Position numbers and translations under genes: made by a program. A stretch of 64,000 bases of DNA from Phycicoccus duodecadis. Its GTDB lineage: Bacteria; Actinomycetota; Actinomycetes; Actinomycetales; Dermatophilaceae. The stretch lies in assembly GCF_002846495.1 (NCBI RefSeq), contig NZ_PJNE01000001.1, positions 2,170,001 through 2,234,000 on the forward strand, written 5' to 3'. Under the pieces are notes generated by a model that did not search any database, was not told where the DNA came from, and saw only the letters and a program-made list of their open reading frames with translations. Positions within the stretch are counted from its first letter, which is position 1; each line of letters starts with the position of its first letter. Shown here one piece after another: positions 50,513 to 58,062 of the stretch.

Positions 50513-51160
50513 ATGCCCGCACTGACCCTGCTCCTCGCCTCCGCCTCCCCCGCCCGCCTCGCCACCCTGCGCTCGGCCGGGGTCGAGCCGCGCGTGCAGG
50601 TCTCGGCGGTCGACGAGGTGGCCGCGGTCGCAGCGGCCGAGGAGCGCCACGGCGCGCTGGGGGCCGCCGACGTGGCGCTCCTACTGGCCCGGGCCAAGGC
50701 CGAGGACGTCGTGGCCGCGCTCGGCGACGACGACGACGAGGATCTGGTGCTGGGCTGCGACTCGGTGCTCGAGCTCGACGGCGAGGTGCACGGCCGGCCG
50801 GCCGATGCCGCGGAGGCGACCGAGCGGTGGGGTCGGATGCGCGGGCGCTCCGGCGTGCTGCACACCGGGCACTGGCTGGTCGACCGGCGCGGACCCGAGG
50901 ACGGTGGCAGCGGCGGTCTGGTGGGGGCCACCGCCTCGACCACGGTGCACTTCGCCGCCCTGGACGACGCCGAGATCGCGGCCTACGTCGCCACCGGCGA
51001 GCCGCTGCGGGTGGCCGGCGCGTTCACCCTCGACGGCCTCGGGGCCCCTTACGTGGCCGGCATCGAGGGCGACCCGAGCAACGTCGTGGGGGTCTCGCTG
51101 CCGTTGCTGCGCGAGCTGCTGCGCGAGCTCGGCGTGGGCTGGCACGACCTGCGGGACTGA
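50513..51160 (+). CDS. maf: Maf-family nucleoside triphosphate pyrophosphatase
   Basis: The 215-residue enzyme hydrolyses non-standard or modified nucleoside triphosphates to monophosphates. The phosphate-binding SASPARLATLRSAG, the catalytic aspartate in LVLGCDSVLELDGEVHGRP and RSGVLHTGHWLV are family motifs, and AGAFTLDGLGAPYVAGIEGD holds the conserved C-terminal site. ATG 50513 is used because the family starts with a strand such as LTLLLASASP and a -10 box lies just before. In mycobacteria maf follows accE5. Here four genes are inserted between them. Confidence 0.9.
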   Translation: MPALTLLLASASPARLATLRSAGVEPRVQVSAVDEVAAVAAAEERHGALGAADVALLLARAKAEDVVAALGDDDDEDLVLGCDSVLELDGEVHGRPADAAEATERWGRMRGRSGVLHTGHWLVDRRGPEDGGSGGLVGATASTTVHFAALDDAEIAAYVATGEPLRVAGAFTLDGLGAPYVAGIEGDPSNVVGVSLPLLRELLRELGVGWHDLRD

Positions 51161-51206
51161 CGCCGGCCCTGCCGGCACCGCTGGCGCCGGCGCAGCGGCC
51201 CGCCGG

Positions 51207-52763
51207 TCAGACCGGCGGGACGTCCCGCCGCTTGGTGGCGAAGTGCCGGTCGCGGCGGGCGGCGTAACGCAGCCGGAGCAGCAGCTCGGCGCGCAGCGCG
51301 TCGGCCTCGACCACCTGGTCGACGACGAGGTCGGCCGCGAGCCGCTCGAGGTCGACGTCGGCCTCGTACTCGGCGCGCTGGGCGGCCACGAACGCGTCGC
51401 GCGCGGCGGCCCCCTCGGAGGCCTCGATCTCGGCGATCCGGTTGGCGTACACCGCGTTGACCGCGGCCTCCGGGCCCATCACCGCGATGCGGGCGGTGGG
51501 CAGGGCGATCGTGGCGTCGGGCCCGAAGCCGGGCCCGCCCATCGCGTACAGCCCGGCGCCGTAGGCCTTGCGGACCACGACGCAGAACTGGGGCACCGTG
51601 GCCGAGGCGACGGCCGAGACCATCTTGGCGCCGTGCCGGATGATGCCGCCGCGCTCGACCTCGGAGCCGATCATGAAGCCGGGCACGTCGGCCAGGTAGA
51701 CGAGCGGGATCGAGAAGGCGTCGCACAGCCAGATGAAGCGCGCGGCCTTGTCGGCCGAGTCGGTGAACAGCACCCCACCCTTGACGGCCGAGTTGTTGGC
51801 GACGATGCCGACGCTCTCGCCGCCCATCCGGGCGAAGCCGACGACCAGCTCGGGCGCGAAGAGCGGCTTGATCTCGAAGAAGCTGTCGTCGTCGACCAGC
51901 CCGTCGACCAGCTCGTGCACGTCGAAGGGCTGGCTCTCACGCTCGGGCACGCTGTCGCGGGTCAGCGGCGTGGCCGGCTCCTCGACGGAGTACGCCGGCG
52001 GCGAGACCCGCCAGCTGTCGGGCACGTAGGAGAAGTAGAGGCGGGCGAGCTCGATGGCCTCGGCGTCGTCCTGGGCCAGCAGGTCACCGACGCCCGAGAC
52101 GGTGCAGTGCATCCGGGCCCCGCCCATCTCGTCGAGCGAGACCTTCTCGCCCACGACCATCTCGGCCATCCGGGGGCTGCCGAGGTACATCGACGCGTTG
52201 CCCTCGACCATGATGATGACGTCGCAGAAGCTCGGGATGTAGGCGCCGCCGGCCGCCGACGGCCCGAACAGGCAGCAGATCTGGGGCACCTTGCCCGACA
52301 GCGCGACCTGGTGGTGGAAGATCCGCCCGGCGCCGCGGCGGCCGGGGAACATCTCGACCTGGTCGGTGATGCGGGCGCCGGCGCTGTCGACCAGCCAGAA
52401 GACCGGGAGCTCCTCGCGCAGGGCGGTCTCGGTGGCCCGCACGATCTTCTCGACGGTGCGCGCCCCCCACGAGCCCGCCTTGACGGTGGGGTCGTTGGCG
52501 ATGACGACGACCGGGCGGTCCTCGACGGTGCCGCGGCCGGTGACGACGCCGTCGGCGGGCAGCCCCGCCGCGCGGGAGTTGGCGTAGCGGCCGTCCTCGA
52601 CGAACGAGCCCTCGTCGAGCAGGAGGGCCAGGCGGTCGCGGACGTAGAGCTTGTGCTGGGCGGCGAGCTTGGCGGCGGCCTTCTCGGGGGGCGCGGCCGA
52701 CGCCTCGAAGGCGGCCTCGAGCCGCGAGCGGACGTCGGCGACGCGCGGGTCGGTGTCGCTCAT
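51207..52763 (-). CDS. Acyl-CoA carboxylase beta subunit, methylcrotonyl-CoA carboxylase-like
   Basis: The 518-residue carboxyltransferase has WLVDSAGARITDQVEMFPG, FGPSAAGGAYIPSFCDV, VEGNASMYLGSPRMAEMVVG and VPGFMIGSEVERGGIIRHGA. The EMFPGRRGAGRIFHHQ segment and the SPRMAEM loop resemble the beta subunits of methylcrotonyl-CoA and related branched-acyl carboxylases more than AccD5. It starts at ATG 52763 overlapping the acyl-CoA dehydrogenase stop (ATGA). With a LiuR-like regulator divergent to the operon, leucine or branched-chain breakdown is the best guess. The biotin-bearing alpha subunit and 3-methylglutaconyl-CoA hydratase usually in such operons are missing here; maf converges at 51160. 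Confidence 0.82.
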   Translation of the reverse strand: MSDTDPRVADVRSRLEAAFEASAAPPEKAAAKLAAQHKLYVRDRLALLLDEGSFVEDGRYANSRAAGLPADGVVTGRGTVEDRPVVVIANDPTVKAGSWGARTVEKIVRATETALREELPVFWLVDSAGARITDQVEMFPGRRGAGRIFHHQVALSGKVPQICCLFGPSAAGGAYIPSFCDVIIMVEGNASMYLGSPRMAEMVVGEKVSLDEMGGARMHCTVSGVGDLLAQDDAEAIELARLYFSYVPDSWRVSPPAYSVEEPATPLTRDSVPERESQPFDVHELVDGLVDDDSFFEIKPLFAPELVVGFARMGGESVGIVANNSAVKGGVLFTDSADKAARFIWLCDAFSIPLVYLADVPGFMIGSEVERGGIIRHGAKMVSAVASATVPQFCVVVRKAYGAGLYAMGGPGFGPDATIALPTARIAVMGPEAAVNAVYANRIAEIEASEGAAARDAFVAAQRAEYEADVDLERLAADLVVDQVVEADALRAELLLRLRYAARRDRHFATKRRDVPPV

Positions 52764-53953
52764 GCCGGCAGGCCCAGCCCCTTGGCGAGGACCATGCGCT
52801 GGACCTCGGAGGTGCCCTCGCCGATCTCGAGGATCTTGGCGTCGCGGTAGAAGCGGGCCACCGGGTACTCCTCCATGAAGCCGTTGCCGCCGAAGACCTG
52901 GGTGGCGATGCGGGTGGCGGTGACGGCGGCCTCCGAGGTGTAGAGCTTGGCCTTGGCGGCGGCCTGTTTGACCTCCTCCACCGAGCGGCGCCCGGCCTCG
53001 TGCTCGTCCTTGAGCCAGGCGGCGCGGTAGGTGAGCAGGCGGGCGGCCTCCTCCATGACGGCCAGGTCGGCGACCGGGAAGGCCACGCCCTGGTTGACTC
53101 CGATGGGGCGGCCGAAGGCGGTGCGGCTCTTGGCGTAGGCGGTGGCCTCCTCGCGCATCCGGGTGATGAGGCCGAGGGCCAGCGCGCTGATGGCGATGCG
53201 CCCGTCGTCGAGGGTCTTGAGGAACTGGTGGAAGCCGCGGCCCCGCTCCCCGAGGAGGTTGCCGGCCGGCACGCGGCATCCGGCGAAGGAGAGCCCGTGG
53301 GTGTCGGAGATGTTCCAGCCCATCTTGTGGTACGCCGGTTCGACCGTGAAACCCGCTGTGCCGGAAGGGACCATGATGGCCGAGATCTCGGGGCGGCCGT
53401 CGTCGAGGGTGCCGGTGCGGGCCGTGACGGTGACGACCGAGGTGATGTCGGTGCCGCTGTTGGTGATGAACGCCTTGGCGCCGTCGACCACCCAGTCCCC
53501 TGTGGCGTCGTCGAGGACGGCCCTGGTGCGGGTGGCGCCGGCGTCGGAGCCGGCGTCGGGCTCGGTGAGGCCGAACCCGGCCAGCGCGCGCCCGGCGACG
53601 AGGTCGGGCAGGAAGCGCTGCTTCTGCTCGTCGGTGCCGTAGGTGAGGATCGGGTTGATGCCCAGGCCCACCCCGGCCGAGAGCGTGATGCCGACCGACT
53701 GGTCGACCCGGCCGAGCTCCTCGATGGCGATGCAGAGGTTCGTGAACGCCCCACCCTCGGCGTGCTCGAGCGAGCCCCCGAACTCCTCGGGCACGACCAG
53801 CCCGAACAGGCCCAGGTCACCCATCCGCGGGACGAGGTCGGTCGGGAAGTGGTGGTCGCGGTCCCACTGGGCGACGTGCGGCTCGACGGCGTCGGTCGCG
53901 AACGCGCGGACGACGGCCCGGAAGTCCTCGTGGTCCTTGCTCAGCTCGTACAT
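52760..53953 (-). CDS. Acyl-CoA dehydrogenase, isovaleryl-CoA dehydrogenase-like
   Basis: The 397-residue flavoenzyme has GFGLTEPDAGSDAGATRTR, KAFITNSGTDITSVVTV, TAFGRPIGVNQGVAFPVADL, and the C-terminal catalytic-region ILEIGEGTSEVQRMVLAKGL, where E in IGEGTSE aligns with the usual base. As in other acyl-CoA dehydrogenases it passes electrons to ETF. It is the first gene of the leftward pair with the carboxyltransferase, and is divergent from the MerR regulator. Its substrate is inferred (isovaleryl-CoA or a similar branched acyl-CoA) from the context, not from the sequence alone. Confidence 0.88.
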   Translation of the reverse strand: MYELSKDHEDFRAVVRAFATDAVEPHVAQWDRDHHFPTDLVPRMGDLGLFGLVVPEEFGGSLEHAEGGAFTNLCIAIEELGRVDQSVGITLSAGVGLGINPILTYGTDEQKQRFLPDLVAGRALAGFGLTEPDAGSDAGATRTRAVLDDATGDWVVDGAKAFITNSGTDITSVVTVTARTGTLDDGRPEISAIMVPSGTAGFTVEPAYHKMGWNISDTHGLSFAGCRVPAGNLLGERGRGFHQFLKTLDDGRIAISALALGLITRMREEATAYAKSRTAFGRPIGVNQGVAFPVADLAVMEEAARLLTYRAAWLKDEHEAGRRSVEEVKQAAAKAKLYTSEAAVTATRIATQVFGGNGFMEEYPVARFYRDAKILEIGEGTSEVQRMVLAKGLGLPA

Positions 53954-54017
53954 CGGCGCCCCTTCGCGCTGGGAGTCGCCGGCCCCGGGTCACGGCGGCC
54001 GGCCGTCGGTCACGTTC

Positions 54018-54047
54018 TTGACGTTGACGTCAACGTAAAGCAATACT
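54018..54047. promoter_or_regulatory. LiuR-type operator overlapping the MerR regulator promoter
   Basis: TTGACGT-TG-ACGTCAA (54018-54033) has perfectly inverted 7-bp arms, and a second overlapping near-palindrome TTGACGT-CA-ACGTAAA follows at 54024-54039. Together they contain the exact 16-bp palindrome ACGTTGACGTCAACGT (54021-54036). The site covers the -35 box TTGACG (54018-54023) of the regulator gene, 18 bp before AATACT (54042-54047), which is 7 nt before ATG 54055. The pattern resembles the LiuR sites I recall from proteobacteria. A protein bound here would control both the regulator and the divergent dehydrogenase operon. Confidence 0.65.
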
Positions 54048-54054
54048 CCCCGGT

Positions 54055-54486
54055 ATGCCAACCCCCGCCGCGGACGTCCGCCGCCGACGCGGCGCCCCGG
54101 GCGACGCCGCCGAGCGCACCTGGACCATCGCCGAGATGGCCGAGGAGTTCGGGGTCACCCACCGCACGGTGCGCCACTACGAGGACCTCGGGCTCATCTC
54201 CCCCGAGCGGCGGGGCACCACCCGCGTCTACCACCGGCGCGACCGCACCCGCCTCGCGCTGGTGCTGCGCGGCCGGCGGCTGGGCTTCCCGCTCGACGAG
54301 ATCCGCACGATCATCGACCTCTACGACGCACCGCGCGGGCGCCGCAGCCAGCTCGAGTACGTGCTGGCGCAGATCGACGAGCGGCGGGCCGACCTCGAGC
54401 AGCGCCGCCGCGACCTCGAGACGGCCATCGGCGAGCTCGGCCGGTTCGAGCGCCGCTGCCGTGACGACCTCGACCGGATGCACTGA
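54055..54486 (+). CDS. MerR family regulator, LiuR-like
   Basis: The 143-residue protein has the MerR DNA-binding domain (WTIAEMAEEFGVTHRTVRHY, YEDLGLISPERRGTTRVYHR) followed by a long dimerisation helix (about 95-135, LAQIDERRADLEQRRRDL). There is no cysteine metal-binding motif, so it is not a metal or redox sensor. Position back-to-back with an acyl-CoA dehydrogenase-carboxyltransferase operon and the operator at 54018-54039 fit the LiuR group, which responds to branched-chain or short acyl-CoA metabolites. Start codon is leaderless by spacing. Confidence 0.87.
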   Translation: MPTPAADVRRRRGAPGDAAERTWTIAEMAEEFGVTHRTVRHYEDLGLISPERRGTTRVYHRRDRTRLALVLRGRRLGFPLDEIRTIIDLYDAPRGRRSQLEYVLAQIDERRADLEQRRRDLETAIGELGRFERRCRDDLDRMH

Positions 54487-54512
54487 GCCGGCCGGGTCGG
54501 CCTCGGGCCCGA

Positions 54513-54555
54513 CGGCCCGCTCAGGAGCCGGACGGCGGCCCGCTCAGGAGCCGGA
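54513..54555. repeat. 20-bp direct duplication at the 3' end of the PfkB gene
   Basis: CGGCCCGCTCAGGAGCCGGA occurs at 54513-54532 and 54536-54555 (period 23 bp). The second copy contains the stop codon and last residues (Gly-Ser-stop) of the leftward PfkB kinase gene, so the first is a duplicated gene end in the junction with the MerR gene. Confidence 0.85.
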
Positions 54556-55470
54556 GCCGGCCAGGAACGCGTCGATCTCGTCGCGGGTCGGTGCGGAGTC
54601 GGGCCCCCGACGGGTGACCTTGATGGCGGCGGCGGCGTTGGCCCGCACGGCCGCCTCGACCCAGCTCGCACCGACGGCGTGCTCGGCCAGCAGCACACCG
54701 GTGTGGGTGTCGCCGGCCCCGTTGGTGTCGACGGGGCGGCGCGGATGACCGGGCAGGAACCGGGCCGACCCCCGCTCGCGCACCAGGCAGCCCCGGGGGC
54801 CGTCGCGCACGATGACGACCGCGCCGTCCGGCAGCAGCCCCTCGAGGATCTCGGCCGACTCCTGGATGCCGTCGACCCCCGCCAGTGCCGCCGACTCCTC
54901 GGCGTTGCCGGTCCACACCCGGGTGCGGGCCAGGACCGCGTCGCGGACCCCGGCCGGGACCTCGGCGAAGGTCGCCCCCGGGTCGAGCACCACCACGACG
55001 TCGTCGGGCAGCGAGCCCAGCCATGTCACCAGCGGGTCGCGGGTGGCTCCGACGAGCGAGTAGCCGCTCACGCACACGAGGTCGCCGGCCACGGGGGCGC
55101 TGGTCGCGAGCGACGCGGCGCTGATGCGACGCTCGGCGCCCTGGGTGGTGACGAAGGTGCGCTCGGCGCCGGGCTCGACGAGCACCACGCAGACACCGGT
55201 GTCCTGGTCCTCGACCGGTGGCGCCGACAGCTCGACGCCGTCGGCGCCGAGCCGCTCGCGGACGAGGTCGCCGTTGGCCCCGGTGCCCACGGCCCCGGCG
55301 TGCACGGCGTGGGCCCCCGAGCGGGCGGCGGCCAGCAGGATGGTGACCGCGCCGCCGGCGTAGCGCTGGTAGGACGTCGCCATCACGTTGCCGCCGCGGC
55401 GGGGCAGGGCCGGGACCTCCATCACCGCGTCGACGAGCGCCTGGGCGGTGTGGATGACGCGGGGAGCCAT
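54544..55470 (-). CDS. PfkB family sugar kinase (ribokinase-like)
   Basis: The 308-residue kinase has the N-terminal glycine-rich region (ALPRRGGNVMATSYQRYAGG) and the C-terminal PfkB signature DTNGAGDTHTGVL, with the catalytic aspartate in GAGD. The usual Phe after GAGD(S/A) is replaced by THT. The substrate is not clear. The middle has PPVEDQDTGVCVVLVEPGAERTF, consistent with ribokinase-type sugar or nucleoside binding. TAGGGT on the minus strand (55482-55477) is 6 nt before ATG 55470. It stands apart from the divergent sugar operons at 57-64 kb and is not clearly part of them. Confidence 0.82.
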   Translation of the reverse strand: MAPRVIHTAQALVDAVMEVPALPRRGGNVMATSYQRYAGGAVTILLAAARSGAHAVHAGAVGTGANGDLVRERLGADGVELSAPPVEDQDTGVCVVLVEPGAERTFVTTQGAERRISAASLATSAPVAGDLVCVSGYSLVGATRDPLVTWLGSLPDDVVVVLDPGATFAEVPAGVRDAVLARTRVWTGNAEESAALAGVDGIQESAEILEGLLPDGAVVIVRDGPRGCLVRERGSARFLPGHPRRPVDTNGAGDTHTGVLLAEHAVGASWVEAAVRANAAAAIKVTRRGPDSAPTRDEIDAFLAGSGS

Positions 55471-55499
55471 GCGCCGACCCTAGTGAGGCCATCCGCGAT

Positions 55500-55541
55500 C
55501 GTGTGTGAAGAACGCCGGCATACCGACGTTCTTCACACACG
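55500..55541. terminator. 15-bp perfect hairpin, copy 2 of a hairpin family
   Basis: CGTGTGTGAAGAACG (55500-55514) pairs exactly with 55527-55541 around a 12-nt loop. It shares the CGTGTGTGAA core and the right-hand TTCACACACGTTCGGGG flank with the hairpin at 45129-45185. It follows the leftward kynA gene (ends 55568) and precedes the PfkB gene start, so it probably ends kynA transcription. Confidence 0.7.
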
Positions 55542-55567
55542 TTCGGGGAGGGGGTCGGGCTCGGGGC

Positions 55568-56428
55568 TCAGCCGACGCGGGTGCGGACCTCGTACAGCTC
55601 GGGGAAGAACGTCAGGTCCAGGGCGCGCCGCAGGAAGTCGACGCCGCTCGAGCCGCCGGTGCCGACCTTGTGCCCGATGGTGCGCGTGACCACCTGTAGG
55701 TGCCTAAACCGCCACTGCTGGAACAGGTCCTCGACGTCGACCAGCTCCTCGCAGGTCTCGTAGACCCCCCAGTGCTCGGCGGGCGCCGCGTACACCGCCG
55801 CGAACACCTCGACCAGCCCGGGCACCAGGCGGTACGGGAGGCTGACGTCCCGCTCGAGCACCTCGGCCGGCACCGGGTAGCCGCGCCGCGCCAGCAGCCG
55901 CAGCAGCTCGTCGTAGAGGGTCGGCTCGTGCAGCAGCTCCTCGAGCCCGCGGTGGGCCCGCGCGTCGTGCTCGAAGACCCGCAACATCTCGGCGTTCTTG
56001 TTGCCCAGCAGGAACTCGACGGCCCGGTACTGGTCGCTCTGGAAGCCCGAGCTGGTCGCGAGGAACGGCCGGATCTGCGCGTACTCACTGGGCGTCAGCG
56101 TGGCCAGCACGTCCCACATCTCGACGAGCTGGCGCTGCACGTGCTTCACCCGCGCCAGGCGCTTCAGCGCCGGGCCGAGCTCGTCGGAGGCGAACAGCGC
56201 TCGCGCCGAACGCAGCTCGTGCAGGAGGAGCTTGAGCCACAGCTCGGACACCTGGTGCTGCACGATGAACAGCAGCTCGTCGTGCTGCACCGGCTCGCTG
56301 CGCGGGTGCTGCGCCGACAGCAGCGTGCCGAGGTCGAGGTAGGCGCCGTACGACATCGCCGTGCTGAAGTCGCGGGAGATGCCCTCCTCCACCGCGCGCT
56401 GGGCCCGGTCGACCGCCTCGTCGCTCAT
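55568..56428 (-). CDS. kynA: Tryptophan 2,3-dioxygenase
   Basis: The 286-residue haem enzyme opens the indole ring of tryptophan to N-formylkynurenine. It has VQHDELLFIVQHQVSELWLK with the substrate-near histidine, FLATSSGFQSDQYRAVEFLLG with the carboxylate-binding arginine, and the haem-ligand region HLQVVTRTIGHKVGTGGSSG. No other kynurenine-pathway genes (kynureninase, formamidase) are next to it. ATG 56428 is chosen over 56437 because CACGAT, a possible -10 box, ends 7 nt before it; the difference is three residues. Confidence 0.93.
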   Translation of the reverse strand: MSDEAVDRAQRAVEEGISRDFSTAMSYGAYLDLGTLLSAQHPRSEPVQHDELLFIVQHQVSELWLKLLLHELRSARALFASDELGPALKRLARVKHVQRQLVEMWDVLATLTPSEYAQIRPFLATSSGFQSDQYRAVEFLLGNKNAEMLRVFEHDARAHRGLEELLHEPTLYDELLRLLARRGYPVPAEVLERDVSLPYRLVPGLVEVFAAVYAAPAEHWGVYETCEELVDVEDLFQQWRFRHLQVVTRTIGHKVGTGGSSGVDFLRRALDLTFFPELYEVRTRVG

Positions 56429-56452
56429 GGGCGCCATCGTGCCACCGACCGC

Positions 56453-57034
56453 TCAGACGAGGGGTGCCCACCGGGCGAGCACGCGCGCGGCGAGCTCGTC
56501 GGGCGCGCCGGCCGCGGCGTCCAGGACGAGGTCGAGCCCGCCCCGGTCCACGGGGGCCGACGCCGATGCCGACGCGCGTCCCGCTCCGCGCCCGGCCTTG
56601 GCCCGGTCCCGCGCGAACCCTCGGACCGCCGCCCGGGCCGCGGCGACCGCCGGGTCGACGTCGAGCCACACCAGGGTCACCGACGCCGCGCCGCGCGCGC
56701 GGGCCCCCCGGCGCCAGGCCCGGGCGTCGGCCGCCTCCCGCGTGAAGGGGGCCACGGCCACGACGTCCGAGCCCGCCCGCAGGCAGTCGCCCACCACGGC
56801 GTCGAGGCAGGCGTACCGCGCCTCCCGCAAGGCGGCGTACCGGGGCGCGTCGAGGTCGGCGTCCTCACCGAAGCCCGCCGCCACCGCCTCGACCAACGCC
56901 GTGGTCACACTGTCGAGGTCGACCAGGGCGGCCCCCACGACCCGGGCGACGCGCGCCCCGACCGTGGTCTTGCCCGCTCCGGGCGCCCCGCCGACACAGA
57001 GCAGCCGCCCGGTGCCGGCGGGGGCGTCGCTCAC
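56453..57034 (-). CDS. P-loop kinase-like protein (AAA_33/gluconokinase-like)
   Basis: The 193-residue protein has a Walker A motif LLCVGGAPGAGKTTVGARVA, VDLDSVTTALVEAV as the acceptor-side helix, DVVAVAPFTREAADA and VTLVWLDVDPAVAAARAAVRG as the lid and nucleoside-side strand. The layout is that of small-molecule kinases such as gluconokinase or shikimate kinase. GTG 57034 overlaps the aldolase stop (GTGA), so it is translated with the aldolase and likely works in the same sugar pathway. The substrate is not known. Confidence 0.75.
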   Translation of the reverse strand: MSDAPAGTGRLLCVGGAPGAGKTTVGARVARVVGAALVDLDSVTTALVEAVAAGFGEDADLDAPRYAALREARYACLDAVVGDCLRAGSDVVAVAPFTREAADARAWRRGARARGAASVTLVWLDVDPAVAAARAAVRGFARDRAKAGRGAGRASASASAPVDRGGLDLVLDAAAGAPDELAARVLARWAPLV

Positions 57035-58062
57035 TCGCCGGAGCCGGCGGTGCGGTACCACTCGGGGCCGACGAGCGCGGCGACCTCGGACTGGTCGACC
57101 GGCACGTAGGCGGGCGCCCCGCGGCCCTCGAGCACCGATGCCAGCTCGTCGAGCCGGCGGGCGGCCAGGTCGGCGCCGGCCCGGCGCTGGTCGGCGTCCA
57201 TCCGCCCGACGGCGTCGCCCCAGATGGCCCGCCCGGCCATGAAGCCGCTGCAGCCGTGGTCGGCCGCGACGTCGAGCTGGGTGCGGAAGCCCTCGTAGGT
57301 GACGCCGGCGCTCAGCAGCACCCACGGGCCGTCGACCGCCTCGTCGAGCGCCGCGCAGGCCTCATGGGCGGCGTCGAGGTCGTCGAGGTCGAGCACCGGG
57401 AACTCGACCTTCATGATGTCGGCGCCGGCGGCCCGGAAGGAGTGCGCCGAAGCCAGGACGCTGCTGCGGCGCACCGCACGCACGGCCGGGTCGGCGGTGT
57501 CCTCGTCGCCCACCGGGAACCACAGCGGCTCGACGACCAGCGGCAGCTGGTGCGCGTGGCACTGGGCCGCGGCCTCGGCCACCACGGCGTGCTGCTGCTC
57601 CGTGACCGCCGCGTCCTGGTCCTCGCGGTGGAACACCACGAGCTTGGCGGCGTCGGCGCCGAGAGTGGCCAGCAGGGCCGGGTCCCAGCCCGGGCGCAGC
57701 CGCAGCTCGGTGTCGAAGCCGACGGCGCTGTCGGGCTGGTAGTACAGGGCCTCGATGCCGCTGATGAGGCCCACGTCGCCGGGCACGGCGCCGGCCGCGA
57801 CCGCCTGCCCGAAGCTCCACACCGGGTCGACCAGCACCGAGGTGGCGTGGCGCGAGAGCACCCGGATCATGTCGAGCTTGGACTCGACGACCTCCTCGAA
57901 GCTCACGGCGTCGAGGTCGTCGTCGAAGAGCTTGAGGTAGTTCTCGGGGTGGTCGATGGCCATCGTGCGGATGTGGCCCGAGGCGTCGCAGATGCGCGAC
58001 AGGCGGCGGTGCAGGCCGAGGGAGGAGGGACGAGGGACGCGGGGTGTTGACAGCGCTGTCAT
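57031..58062 (-). CDS. LacD-type class I aldolase (tagatose-bisphosphate aldolase-like), first of two
   Basis: The 343-residue protein is a TIM-barrel aldolase of the LacD/YihT group. The Schiff-base lysine is K218 in GADIMKVEFPVLDLDD; RLSRICDASGHIRTMAIDHPE matches the first-strand region and VLLSAGVTYEGFRTQLDVA the phosphate-binding end. It is longer than the second aldolase at 61536 by about 40 residues, mostly at the C-terminus. ATG 58062 is the only good start; an operator palindrome (58048-58061) ends at the base next to it and covers its first codons. A P-loop kinase follows with a GTGA overlap. Tagatose-1,6-bisphosphate or a related ketose bisphosphate is a likely substrate. Confidence 0.82.
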   Translation of the reverse strand: MTALSTPRVPRPSSLGLHRRLSRICDASGHIRTMAIDHPENYLKLFDDDLDAVSFEEVVESKLDMIRVLSRHATSVLVDPVWSFGQAVAAGAVPGDVGLISGIEALYYQPDSAVGFDTELRLRPGWDPALLATLGADAAKLVVFHREDQDAAVTEQQHAVVAEAAAQCHAHQLPLVVEPLWFPVGDEDTADPAVRAVRRSSVLASAHSFRAAGADIMKVEFPVLDLDDLDAAHEACAALDEAVDGPWVLLSAGVTYEGFRTQLDVAADHGCSGFMAGRAIWGDAVGRMDADQRRAGADLAARRLDELASVLEGRGAPAYVPVDQSEVAALVGPEWYRTAGSGE

